From NCBI GenBank assembly GCA_965368585.1, contig CBDUNM010000106.1, positions 1 to 18,259 of the forward strand: 18,259 nucleotides of DNA, read 5' to 3'. Position numbers and translations under genes: made by a program. Positions within the stretch are counted from its first letter, which is position 1, and each line of letters starts with the position of its first letter. Positions 1 through 7,276 of this stretch are shown piece by piece. Under the pieces are notes generated by a model that saw only the letters and a list, made by a program, of their open reading frames with translations, was not told where the DNA came from and searched no databases. The DNA comes from JARRQB01 sp965368585. Lineage in GTDB: Bacteria; Pseudomonadota; Gammaproteobacteria; Chromatiales; Chromatiaceae.

Positions 1-108
1 GGGAAGCAGCAGCCGAGCCTCTATCAATGTACCCACGGCGTGTCACTGAAAGCTTTACCCGGCAGGAGGCACTGGAAACGCGAGGCTTTATTTGTGGTTC
101 TTTTAATA
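1..108 (+). repeat. 108-bp dispersed repeat, copy 1
   Basis: This segment aligns without gaps to 6608-6715, with 18 mismatches in 108 bases by eye (about 83% identity). The core at 41-80 is nearly identical, with 2 mismatches. The copy may extend left of the window. Read on the plus strand in the frame starting at base 1, both copies are open and share the residues LKALPGRRHWKREA. Some differences fall at third codon positions and some change the residue. It ends 13 bases beyond the 3' end of the minus-strand BLUF gene. I do not recognise the element. It could be the end of a mobile element, a remnant of a repeated gene or a structured repeat. Confidence 0.8.
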
Positions 109-120
109 ATATACCCTGGC

Positions 121-543
121 TCAAGGCTCGATCATCTCCAGTTCGGCGCGAAATGTGTTGAGAATGGTCTGCCAACGGGCGTCATTCCATACCCCGACGC
201 GGTCGTCCTGCCGATTCAGCACATGAGTAAGATCGATAGGTTCGCTCAGGTTTTCCAGAAGGCCCAGGCTCCAGTTCGGAAAATCCCGCTTACGGACCGG
301 TCTGATCACCACGGTGTGGATGTCATCGTGTCGGGCATCTCGTAAAATGTCCGCATACAAGATCAGAACAGCGCTTTCTTCCCCTTCGATAACCTGTAAA
401 TAGGCGCCCTGGGCGCAATACAACATTCCCGTAATCTCAGTTGCGCGATTGCGCCGGCTGGCATCGGCCACCATGGCCCTTAATCTATCGCCAACAAGTG
501 GAACGGTCGCGTGACTCGTATAGATGATCTGTAACAACGCCAT
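121..543 (-). CDS. Short BLUF-domain blue-light photoreceptor
   Basis: This 140-residue protein is essentially one BLUF domain, which binds FAD and switches hydrogen bonding around the flavin in blue light. From the chosen start the key residues are Tyr8, Asn32 and Gln50, with Trp91 in NWSLG; the numbering and spacing match the short BLUF protein PixD/Slr1694. The PixD methionine two residues after the tryptophan is Leu93 here. The motifs ITGMLY and QVIEGEE are typical. An ATG three codons upstream (552) is possible, but the AAGGTGA ribosome-binding sequence sits only about 3 bases from it and about 9 bases from the ATG at 543. No output domain is fused, so it probably acts through a partner protein, as PixD does. 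It is soluble and stands alone, 159 bases downstream of the DUF2252 gene on the same strand. Confidence 0.93.
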   Translation of the reverse strand: MALLQIIYTSHATVPLVGDRLRAMVADASRRNRATEITGMLYCAQGAYLQVIEGEESAVLILYADILRDARHDDIHTVVIRPVRKRDFPNWSLGLLENLSEPIDLTHVLNRQDDRVGVWNDARWQTILNTFRAELEMIEP

Positions 544-702
544 TTGAAGCATTCACCTTCAGTGGACATTATGTCTGTGCACGACAGACCGGGGGATTAC
601 GCCGAGCAACTTGATTGCGGGAGACTATCGGCGCACGGTTGCCCTATAGGCTGTCTGCGCAGCAGATAGTTCAACTTGGTTCCTTTCTCCGTATCATTCG
701 GC

Positions 703-2115
703 TCATATATCGCGTATGACCCCGATCTCGCCGTCATCGATCGCCTCGCAGAGCTGTGCGTGATCTTGTTTGGTGATATCCGCATAGCGATCGGCGTATG
801 CGACCATGACGTCGTCGAAGGCTCCGTCCTCGCCGATGTACCCTCGGATCATCATTGCGTCTCCCGAACGCGCATGCGCGAAGGCCAGCGCCTTGCCGCA
901 CAGGCCGGCATAGGCCGCCAGCCGCTTGGGTCCGAGTTCCTCGATATCAATCTTGCCTTTACCGTCCCACAGTTGGCGGAAGTAGAAGTCGATTTCTTGT
1001 CCATCCTTGTCTTGCCTGCGTGCCCAACCCAGCAGGATGTCGCTGGTTGCCTGGATCAGGCGTTGGCCTTCGACGACACGTTGTCCCGCCTGCTCAAAGG
1101 TACTGGCCCCAAGGTAAGGTTCGAGCACGGATGAGGTTGCCTGCTTGAACTGCAGGAAAAGAGGCGTGCCGTCTCCGGCCTCGAGCAGCACAATAAGGCA
1201 CCGGGTGCCGACGCTGCCGACCCCGACGACCTTTTTGGCAATGTCCACCACTGAGAATCTGTCGAGCAAAATGCGCCGATCCAGCGAAAGGGTCTCACGG
1301 TAGCGGGCCAGGAGTTTATCGAAGTCGCCCGACTCGGTAACGGCGGTCTCGTCGTCCATGCGCACGATCAGCGGCGGATCCGCGACTATCACGCGTCGCC
1401 CGTCGACGACGTCGGTCAGCTTGTTGAAGGCGCGCAGGCTATTTTTGCGGGCGGCCTTTTCGAGAACCTCCTGTTTCCACTTCCGATGCCGTTTGCCATA
1501 CCGCTCGATACGTGTCAGTGCGGTCTCAGATTCGATGCGGTAATAGTGAAGGGCCAGCGGGCCGAGTTCCGAGGTTTCGCGGATGAACGTGCGGTAGTTG
1601 CGCATGGCAGACCGCGTGGCAGCACGCGCCTTGTTGGCGGAGAAACTGTTTGCGCGCCCAGATACTGTGATGCTTGCTGCCAACCGTTTGACGTCCCATT
1701 CGAAGGGGCCGGGCAGGGTCTCGTCGAAGTCGTTCAGATCGAAGACCAGTTCCCGGCTGGGTGCGCAATACCACCTGAAGTTGCCGAGGTGGGCGTCACC
1801 ACAGAGCTCGACCCGCAGGTCGGTCCTGGCGCCGGCCGCCAGATCACTGGCCATGACGGCTGCGGCTCCGCGCAGGAAGGTGAACGGGGTGCGGCTCATA
1901 CGGCCGTAACGCAGAGGAATGAGTTCGCTGAGCCGCGTTTCGTCCTGTTCTTTCAGTATGGTGAGTGGATCGCTACGGCCGGCTTCGGGGGCAGCCTCGG
2001 TATGGGCCTCCAGGGGTGCGTTCTCCCGCCTTGACCTCCCGACATCGTATCGACGGCTGGGAGCGGCCCTGAGGTAGGCCAATTCGCTTTCGGATTCGAA
2101 CAGGGATCTGGGCAT
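703..2115 (-). CDS. DUF2252 family protein
   Basis: This 470-residue protein belongs to the DUF2252 family, whose function is not established. Diagnostic stretches are CGDAHLGNF (about residues 105-113), FDLNDFDET (125-133) and GPFEWDVKRLAAS (from 136). These resemble the catalytic H-x-N and Asp metal-binding motifs of aminoglycoside-phosphotransferase/kinase-like folds, so an ATP-dependent phosphotransfer role is a reasonable but unproven inference. The length is usual for the family. There is no signal peptide or membrane segment, so it should be cytoplasmic. The start is supported by GGAGGT 3-4 bases upstream of the ATG. Several long open frames on the opposite strand are shadows of this gene. 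No clear operon partner is adjacent, since upstream lie only ATPase gene remnants. Confidence 0.9.
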   Translation of the reverse strand: MPRSLFESESELAYLRAAPSRRYDVGRSRRENAPLEAHTEAAPEAGRSDPLTILKEQDETRLSELIPLRYGRMSRTPFTFLRGAAAVMASDLAAGARTDLRVELCGDAHLGNFRWYCAPSRELVFDLNDFDETLPGPFEWDVKRLAASITVSGRANSFSANKARAATRSAMRNYRTFIRETSELGPLALHYYRIESETALTRIERYGKRHRKWKQEVLEKAARKNSLRAFNKLTDVVDGRRVIVADPPLIVRMDDETAVTESGDFDKLLARYRETLSLDRRILLDRFSVVDIAKKVVGVGSVGTRCLIVLLEAGDGTPLFLQFKQATSSVLEPYLGASTFEQAGQRVVEGQRLIQATSDILLGWARRQDKDGQEIDFYFRQLWDGKGKIDIEELGPKRLAAYAGLCGKALAFAHARSGDAMMIRGYIGEDGAFDDVMVAYADRYADITKQDHAQLCEAIDDGEIGVIRDI

Positions 2116-2449
2116 GTAACCTCCACGCGAGGCATGTTACCGAAAATGTCGCCGTAATATTGCAGGGGCAAGCGGCGGATGCAAACTTACCGGGCAGTTG
2201 ATGAACGGCGCCGCGCCCTCCACCCCTTCGAAGCCAGTGCTGTGCGCTGTGCAAATCCGCTCCGGGCGGATTCGTCGGCTGATCACCCTGTCCGCTCCCG
2301 TTTGCGGAAGAGATTGGCGGCATCTCAACATGCCATCTCCCGCATGGGCCGGCTTCGTCGAAGCAGCCAACCCTGCGCATAACAAGCCAGCGCCAATCGC
2401 ACGCGAGCCCGTTTTTCTTGTCTCTTCGGTCATCGATGTCGCTGATCCG
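2116..2449. other. Gap with no firm gene; weak secretory-like ORF
   Basis: This is the 5' region of the DUF2252 gene. On the minus strand an ATG at about 2433 opens a reading frame to 2137. Its start looks like a signal peptide: basic residues, then a small-residue stretch (AIGAGLLCAGLAAS), then an AHA-type cleavage site. After that the sequence shows no recognisable domain and becomes proline-rich and irregular. It shares its frame with the atpG remnant just upstream. It may be a decayed secreted protein or chance. Confidence 0.25.
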
Positions 2450-2631
2450 GTGCCCCGGAAACTGGCACGCAAACCGAGCTTCGCGTTGCGAAAGTACTCA
2501 GCCAGCGCCCGCACCGAGCGCTCGTATTGACCGATACTCGAAGCGGCCATGGCGTTCGTGATGCGGACCACGGATTGGAGATCTCTGGCGCTGTCGGTCT
2601 TTCAGCGAAGATTCGCCGCGCTATCGCTCAT
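2450..2631 (-). pseudogene. atpG: N-ATPase gamma subunit remnant (5' end only)
   Basis: About 58 codons of an F-type ATPase gamma subunit of the N-ATPase kind remain. Clear family stretches are SARDLQSVVR followed by AMAASSIGQYERSVRALAEY, matching the N-terminal coiled-coil helix that contacts the alpha/beta ring. The ATG overlaps the atpA stop as ATGA, the coupling expected of adjacent ATPase genes. Codon 10 is an in-frame TGA (2602-2604), and recognisable similarity ends near 2450, far short of the usual gamma length of roughly 280 residues. The start, order and strand fit the last gene of the known N-ATPase operon order (atpDCQRBEFAG). It cannot make a working subunit. The name follows from remembered family sequence. 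Confidence 0.75.
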
Positions 2632-3774
2632 ACCTGCTCCATCGGCTCGCGCCTGCGCAGGAAGCGAGCAAGCGATTGGCGGGCAGTTGCGATAACCGCG
2701 TTGCGATCCTCGGCGGTCAATTGTTCAGCGGTACTCAATCGCGCGCGCCGCGCCGCAGGGACCTCCGCTGCCGACTTGCGGAGAGCCTGTTCGGCGTCGG
2801 CCAGTTCGAGGTCGCCGGCCACCGCGCGGTAGGCCGCCCGCTGCGCCTTGCCGCCGACGCGCGCAACCGGTTTGCCGACATCGACCGCGGGCAGAACGCC
2901 CAGTTCGAACAGCGACGGCGAGAGGCAGATCTGCCCATCCGTGATGGAAATCGGGTTGGTCGGAATGTAAGCGGAAATGTTCTGGGCATCGGTCCCGACG
3001 AAGGGCAGGTCCGTGAGCGACCCACCCCCTCGTTCCTCGCGCAGGTGCATCGCCCGTTCCGCTAGCCGGGAATGAATATAGAAGATGTCGCCGGGGAAGG
3101 CCTCGCGCCCGGGGGACGGTGCAGCAACGGAAAAAGCTGACCGTACGCGCGCGTGGAGCCAGGTCGTCATACACGATCGGCACGTCGCGACCCGCTTCCG
3201 AAAATGCTCCGCGATGCTGGTCGCGGTGTAGGGCGCGATGTAGCCGAGACCCGGCGGGTCGTTGTCCTCGGTCACCGCCACGACGCTGTATTTCAGCGCA
3301 CCCTTGTCCCGCAAGTTGTCCACGGCCTTCGCCACGGCGGAAGCGCGCTGGCCAATGGCGCAATAGACACCGTGCACATCTTTTCCGCGTTGGTTCGAGA
3401 TAGTGTCTATCGCTAGGGCGGTCTTGCCTGTTTGCCGGTCGCCCAGAAGCAACTCGCGCTGGCCGCGCCCGACGGGAATCAGCGCATCAACGACCTTCAC
3501 GCCGGTCTGGAGCGGCACGGTGACGGGTGCGCGGCCCATAACGGGCGCCGCGGGGCGTTCGATGGGCGGGCGCTCGCTGGCGGGGCACCGGCCCGCTGCC
3601 ATCGAGGGGTCGACCGAGCGGGTCGATGACACGTCCCGGCAATCCGTCGCCAACGGCCACGTCCATGACCCGGCCCGCGCGCGCGACTTCGTCGCCTGCG
3701 TGCAGGTGCCAGTATTCGCCGAGCGGCACGCCCGCCACCGACGCCGGCGGCGCCGAGAGATCATTCCTCGTCAT
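2628..3774 (-). pseudogene. atpA: N-ATPase alpha subunit, multiply broken
   Basis: This is a degraded alpha subunit of the F-type, N-ATPase subfamily. Recognisable pieces are GEYWHLHAGDEVARAGRVMDV, a Walker A loop GDRQTGKTA, DNDPPGLGYIAPYTATSIAEHF, GREAFPGDIFYIHSRLAERA, SAYIPTNPISITDGQICLSP and LPAVDVGKPVARVGGKAQRAAY. The N-terminal beta-barrel region is missing. Frame changes fall near 3583 (run of C on the coding strand), 3192 (run of G) and 3133 (run of T); the last two nearly cancel, scrambling the stretch after FRKR. Near 2798 the reading passes from GDLELA straight to DAEQALRK, skipping roughly 70-75 residues of the C-terminal helical domain. The 3' end overlaps atpG by ATGA. No other ATPase subunit gene is present, so this is a relic. 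Confidence 0.88.
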
Positions 3775-4298
3775 CTTGCTGTTCGTCCCGCATTGCTCTG
3801 TCCTTCTTGGTGACCCAATGCCATGCATTCAAGCAGCCGATTGCGAGTGTGTCGCCCCATCGAACAACTATCCCGCCGGTTGCGCCAAGCTCCTACCGCG
3901 CCTGGGCGCCGCAGCACACGGGCAACGCGGGGGAGGATAAGCGCCATGGCGATTCACGCATTGTCGCATCCACGTCAGCAGGGGCCTGAGTATTGAGTTT
4001 TCGCCTCACGACGAACTGAAACTGACCGCGGCCCGTCCTGACGGGCGACCGCCGTGAGCAAACGCGGCTTGCCGCAACCAATCGCGGTACCGGGTCAGGC
4101 GCCCGCTCGAGCGGCCCCCGGCTCGCTTGGGGACTGGCGTACACGTGGCCAGTCCTGGTGGCACGGCAACTAGGCGCCTGGACAGCCAACGAGGGGCCTC
4201 CGGGTAGCGAACGCTGCTTCCCTGCTGCCCTCTGGTCGCCGGCTTTTCTGGCTTGCAATGTTCAGCTGACAGGTTTCTCGGCCTGGCTTTCCGTCGGT
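3775..4298. other. Region with no recognisable gene
   Basis: About 520 bases between the atpA relic and the small ORF behind the DUF1840 gene. Open frames on both strands are arginine-, proline- and serine-rich shadows without family signatures. Remnants of upstream ATPase genes such as the b subunit were looked for and not recognised. Confidence 0.5.
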
Positions 4299-4424
4299 TC
4301 AACCTGCCAGAGGTTTTTCCCGGACAACCCGGTAGGCCGCCATGCCGCGATGGAGAAACGCATACGCCGATCCCCGCAAAGTGAGCCGGAATCGTCGGTA
4401 CAGCACCTCACGCCAGTGTCGCAT
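4299..4424 (-). CDS. 41-residue basic ORF coupled to the DUF1840 gene
   Basis: The ATG shares one base with the DUF1840 stop codon (TGATG), an arrangement typical of translational coupling. The predicted protein is very basic and aromatic, beginning MRHWREVLYRRFRLTLRG and continuing with AYAFLHRGMAAYRVVRE. I do not recognise a family. A run of five A on the coding strand (about 4316-4320) precedes the stop, and a one-base slip there would instead give a tail starting KNLWQVEPTESQAEKPVS before a TGA near 4262. The reading could therefore be a short intact protein or a slightly frameshifted longer one. No strong independent ribosome-binding site is seen. Coding status is tentative. Confidence 0.35.
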   Translation of the reverse strand: MRHWREVLYRRFRLTLRGSAYAFLHRGMAAYRVVREKPLAG

Positions 4425-4738
4425 CACTGGTTGCTGTCCCACATCACGTTGCATTTTGCCTTGGCCGCGGCCTTGAGCAATTCGATCAGAGGCAAGGCGC
4501 GGTGCGGCAGACTGACAGCAGGTTCGTCGTCGTCTCCTTGCGCCGATTCTTCGGACTCAGGCAACTGCTCTTCTGCCTCGATTGCAGCCTGCAGACGCTC
4601 CAGCGCCGCTTGAATGTCTTCCGCAAGAAGTGCGCTGGGCACTGTACCGCTGTGCCCCATCATTTTAAGCAGTCGCACTGCCACGTCGCCGAACATCGTG
4701 ATGTCCGCATAGGCAGGACAGGAAAAGGTTACTAGCAT
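4424..4738 (-). CDS. DUF1840 domain-containing protein
   Basis: This 104-residue protein matches the DUF1840 family almost end to end. It opens MLVTFSCPAYADITMFGDVA and continues LLKMMGHSGTVPSALLAEDI, with the family's closing block SLPHRALPLIELLKAAAKA followed by VMW. Between them is an acidic, probably flexible linker (about residues 55-72) rich in Glu, Asp and Ser. The family is found mainly in beta- and gammaproteobacteria and has no established function. No signal peptide or membrane segment is seen; the early hydrophobic residues belong to the conserved domain. Length is normal and the gene looks intact, unlike its neighbours. A modest purine-rich site (GAAGAGAG) lies upstream of the ATG. 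Transcription may continue into the coupled small ORF. Confidence 0.93.
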   Translation of the reverse strand: MLVTFSCPAYADITMFGDVAVRLLKMMGHSGTVPSALLAEDIQAALERLQAAIEAEEQLPESEESAQGDDDEPAVSLPHRALPLIELLKAAAKAKCNVMWDSNQ

Positions 4739-5093
4739 AATTGCATACTCTCTTCAGTTACGCGCGCCGACGAGGTCGACTGGTTCCATAGTAAATCCCA
4801 GCATACGTGCAACGCTAGGCATGTTGCACCAGTATCCGGGATGATCGCGCCGGCCAGTCACGTCATCCGGCGTCGTCCGTGCGGAGGTGTAAAGACCGCA
4901 GTCCTCACTCTTTTTCTGGAGATGTCCCCGACGTGGTCGGCCGCCTCGGGAAGGCTGAAACGCGAAAGATGTGTTAAAAAATTTGAAAAGACTGCTCGAG
5001 CGTTGACGCAGTTTGCGACCTGTGCGCCCCACCACTCGCCCGTCGACACACCTCTTGACGAATTCTCGACCGGTAAAATTTACCGGGTTGTTT
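4739..5093. other. Spacer without recognisable gene
   Basis: About 355 bases between the hemolysin III remnant and the DUF1840 gene. It presumably carries the DUF1840 promoter, but I could not identify convincing -35/-10 elements. Open frames in it show no family signature. Confidence 0.45.
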
Positions 5094-5437
5094 TCATGAC
5101 GCTGCGCCGACCGTACCGATGTCCGTTGGCGAACCGTGGCCAATCGTCCCGCGGAATGGTGCACTGGCAAGCCGATAGATATGCGTCCAATACGCACTAA
5201 AACCTGACAGGACCGATACGTGAAACAGCTCATGGGATCCGACAACAGCGGGGATGAGCACGGGGAAACGGCAAAGCGCCAACACGGCGCCAACCGCGCA
5301 GGCTATCGAACCCGCCAGGATTGGTTTGATGTGCGCAAAGCGGAACCGCCGGTATAGGAAACGGGCTGAAAACGCCCCAACCAACCGAGTGCAACGTAGG
5401 GTGAAAGACGCGCCCACTCTGGGAACAAGAAAGACTG
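5094..5437 (-). pseudogene. Hemolysin III (HlyIII/PAQR-type) membrane protein, C-terminal remnant
   Basis: Two minus-strand frames join into the C-terminal part of a HlyIII/PAQR-like multi-span membrane protein. The first frame gives FPEWARLSPYVALGWLG, the second AFSARFLYRRF, then IKPILAGSIACAVGAVLALC and PVLIPAVVGSHELFHVSVLSG. The last contains the conserved His pair region (ELFHVSVLSG) seen near the end of the family. The join lies at the run of four C on the plus strand at 5375-5378; adding one base restores a continuous frame, so a single-base deletion is the simplest explanation. The N-terminal half, including the early Glu/His motifs, is not found upstream, so the gene is truncated as well as frameshifted. 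Full family members have about 200-220 residues. Confidence 0.7.
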
Positions 5438-5696
5438 AGTAGGGGAGATTCTGTTTCCGCTAAATAGACGGCGAACAATCGTCAGCGCATAACGCAATGC
5501 GAAAGCATGCCGATCGGTCCTACTAGAGATCTCACCGGATTGAAGTTGAAGAGCGCTCGTTTGTCCTATGAGCCCGCAAGCATTCTTAACTCAATCGAAA
5601 AGACACTCTGTAGTGCGCTTGCTCGAAAATTCCCGTGTGAATTCAAATCACTGCGCGATCATCTGCCCACCCGGTAAGATTTCCGGGCCATCGTTG

Positions 5697-5723
5697 CAGC
5701 CAGCCGTAACATCCGGCTGGCTG
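5697..5723 (-). terminator. Hairpin behind the sulfur-globule-like gene
   Basis: A perfect 10-bp inverted repeat (CAGCCAGCCG / CGGCTGGCTG) with a 7-base loop begins 13 bases beyond the stop codon at 5737. A weaker CCCGG/CCGGG hairpin follows at about 5670-5687. Neither has a T-run on the transcribed strand, so this may be a Rho-aided stop or a 3' stabilising structure rather than a classical intrinsic terminator. Confidence 0.5.
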
Positions 5724-5736
5724 TCAATCCGTGCTG

Positions 5737-6174
5737 TTACTGCCGGTAGGGTGTAGCAGGCGCTAGCGCCGGTGGGGCACCGTAACCGCCTTGGGGACCG
5801 GGAGCAACGACACCGGGCTGAGCCATCCCCGGATAGCCCGTCCCGGGGTACCCCATACCTGGACCACCGTAACCCATGCCAGGTGCGCCATAGCCGTATC
5901 CCGGGTAACCCATACCCGGATAGCCGTATCCCGGGCCTCCATAGCCGTAGCCAGGATATCCGTACCCACGGCCATAACCTCGACCGTAGCCACTGCCGCG
6001 GCCACGGCCGGACATGTTCATGTCCATGTCGCCGAACATATCGCCCATCCCGTCGCCCATGCCGCTCCAAGGACCGCCGCCGCCCCATTGGGCACTGGCA
6101 GATTGAAAAGCCAGAATGGCGGGCAGTGCAACGGCAAGTGAGATGAGGCTCTTCCGTAAAGTCATAAATTTCAT
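5737..6174 (-). CDS. Secreted Gly/Tyr/Pro-rich protein, sulfur-globule-protein-like
   Basis: This 145-residue protein has a Sec signal peptide (basic MKFMTLRK, hydrophobic core, cleavage after SASA at about residue 28). The mature part opens QWGGGGPW, continues with a Met/Asp/Gly stretch containing DMDMNMSGRGRG, and then has a low-complexity region (about residues 62-117) of GYG, GYP and GMGYP repeats. This composition and layout resemble the small proteins that coat periplasmic sulfur globules in purple sulfur bacteria; that assignment rests on similarity of style and is an inference. The start at 6174 is preferred over an ATG at 6201 because CGGAG lies 7 bases upstream. It is monocistronic, with a strong hairpin 3' of it. 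Other possibilities are a generic Gly-rich envelope protein. Confidence 0.7.
   Translation of the reverse strand: MKFMTLRKSLISLAVALPAILAFQSASAQWGGGGPWSGMGDGMGDMFGDMDMNMSGRGRGSGYGRGYGRGYGYPGYGYGGPGYGYPGMGYPGYGYGAPGMGYGGPGMGYPGTGYPGMAQPGVVAPGPQGGYGAPPALAPATPYRQ
5824..5991 (-). repeat. Tandem GY/GYP/GMGYP codon repeats inside the secreted protein gene
   Basis: The coding stretch for residues about 62-117 is made of imperfect short units encoding GYG, YPGYGYG and PGMGY. The DNA is repetitive enough to shrink or grow by slippage, so repeat number may vary between strains. Confidence 0.8.
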
Positions 6175-6607
6175 TTGTTGACTCCGATTGATCAAATTCA
6201 TTAGTCAGTCGCCGCACCATTGTTCTTGAGCCTTTGAACGGGCGGGCATCGCGTGCACTCCCAGGCATCTGACCGATGGTCGGTCGACTATTGAGACTGC
6301 AAGTTCGCGGTTGCCGGCCGCGCGCCTTGGGATATGGCGCAACCGTTAAACCGCTTAGGGCATCAGACACCGAAACAATACGCAGCCGCTCGTCTGCTTT
6401 CCGACTTGTCTGGAAGCACCACTGAGGCCAGTCACAGATAGACCCGGAGGAGTTTGCGGAGCAAGGAGGGAAAAAATTCGAACCATTACAAACTACGCTA
6501 ACTCGGACGGTATTACAAGCCAAGCAGGGATAAGCAAACACTAAATAACAGGACACGCGTTAGTAAAGCCTCGTGTCGGGTGAAGGTTCAAGTGGCCGTT
6601 TGCTGCA
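6175..6607. other. Upstream region of the secreted protein gene, no gene seen
   Basis: About 430 bases. A minus-strand reading frame runs through it but shows no family signature. The 8-bp palindrome TTGATCAA lies 15-22 bases upstream of the secreted protein ATG, at about 6189-6196. I found no convincing promoter. Confidence 0.4.
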
Positions 6608-6715
6608 GGGAACCAGCAGCCGAGCTGGCATGAATGTATTCATGGTGTGTTACTGAAAGCTTTACCGGGCAGGAGGCACTGGAAACGTGAGGCTGTATTG
6701 GTGATTCTCTCAATA
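6608..6715 (+). repeat. 108-bp dispersed repeat, copy 2
   Basis: This is the second copy of the element at 1-108, same orientation, same length, no gaps. In the matching frame an open stretch begins after a TGA at 6581-6583 and continues past the repeat to a TGA near 6781, but no ATG precedes the conserved part. Similarity stops abruptly after the shared AATA at 6712-6715. Confidence 0.8.
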
Positions 6716-6888
6716 GGTGCGACGAACTGCATACAAGGCGCGGACGTGCCGACCCGCACCTCAACGATCAACAACGCGAACTGACCGACTGAACCGACGT
6801 AGCTTCCGGCCTGTCATCCACGACTGTCGCCGCGCGAGGTTACTCAGCGATGACAGACCCCTGTCGTCATATATTCCCTGCAATGGGA

Positions 6889-7140
6889 TCAATGCAGCTT
6901 ACGTCCGGAACCGCAGCAATGGTTGTACGTCATTGCGCTCCCGCTGGGCCAAGGCGCATTGCGTCCCACCTGCGACTTTGCTGCAGCCTGCTTCTGAGGG
7001 GTCGACGCCCCGGTTGTCCCAGCGCCTTCTCGATGAGGCAGTCAGTGAGCATGCAGGGCATGGACCGTCGGTTCGATCTTGCCGGACCACTGCGCATGCA
7101 CCGCCGCCTCGTCGTCCGCCGCATCCAGTTCGGCCCGGCC
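6889..7140 (-). pseudogene. Degenerate SEC-C motif remnant
   Basis: A minus-strand frame ends with QVGRNAPWPSGSAMTYNHCC and then GSGRKLH before a TGA at 6889-6891. It resembles the SEC-C zinc motif (VGRN-PCPCGSGKKYKHCC type) found at the end of SecA and in many small proteins. The first two zinc-binding cysteines are changed (PCPC to PWPS), while the His-Cys-Cys end is kept. Upstream in the same frame a TGA interrupts (7042-7044), with a short Glu/Asp/Ala-rich piece before it. The rest of the parent gene is not recognisable. It is best read as a dead fragment of a SEC-C-containing protein; parentage (SecA or another) is unknown. Confidence 0.45.
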
Positions 7141-7276
7141 TTATTATCAGCGGACCCTATGCGCCGTCTGTGACGCGATGGTCGCACGAGCATGCAGGTA
7201 GATTTCTATCCCGCTGCGTCTAGGCTTATTTGAAAAGATACTCGCTTTCATTCTCGCCGCTTGAGGAAGCTCAACC

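Noticed and set aside
676..2034. Plus-strand open frames opposite the DUF2252 gene (for example 676-1134 and 1486-2034)
   Set aside because: They lie antisense to a protein with clear family motifs, show no signature of their own and reflect GC-rich codon structure.
4413..4430. CCAGTG/CACTGG hairpin at the end of the DUF1840 gene as a terminator
   Set aside because: It overlaps the last codons and the start of the coupled small ORF, has only a 6-bp stem and no T-run.
6717..7223. A 168-codon plus-strand frame after repeat copy 2
   Set aside because: Its translation is rich in Arg, Pro and Ser with no family signature, and the opposite strand holds the SEC-C-like remnant.
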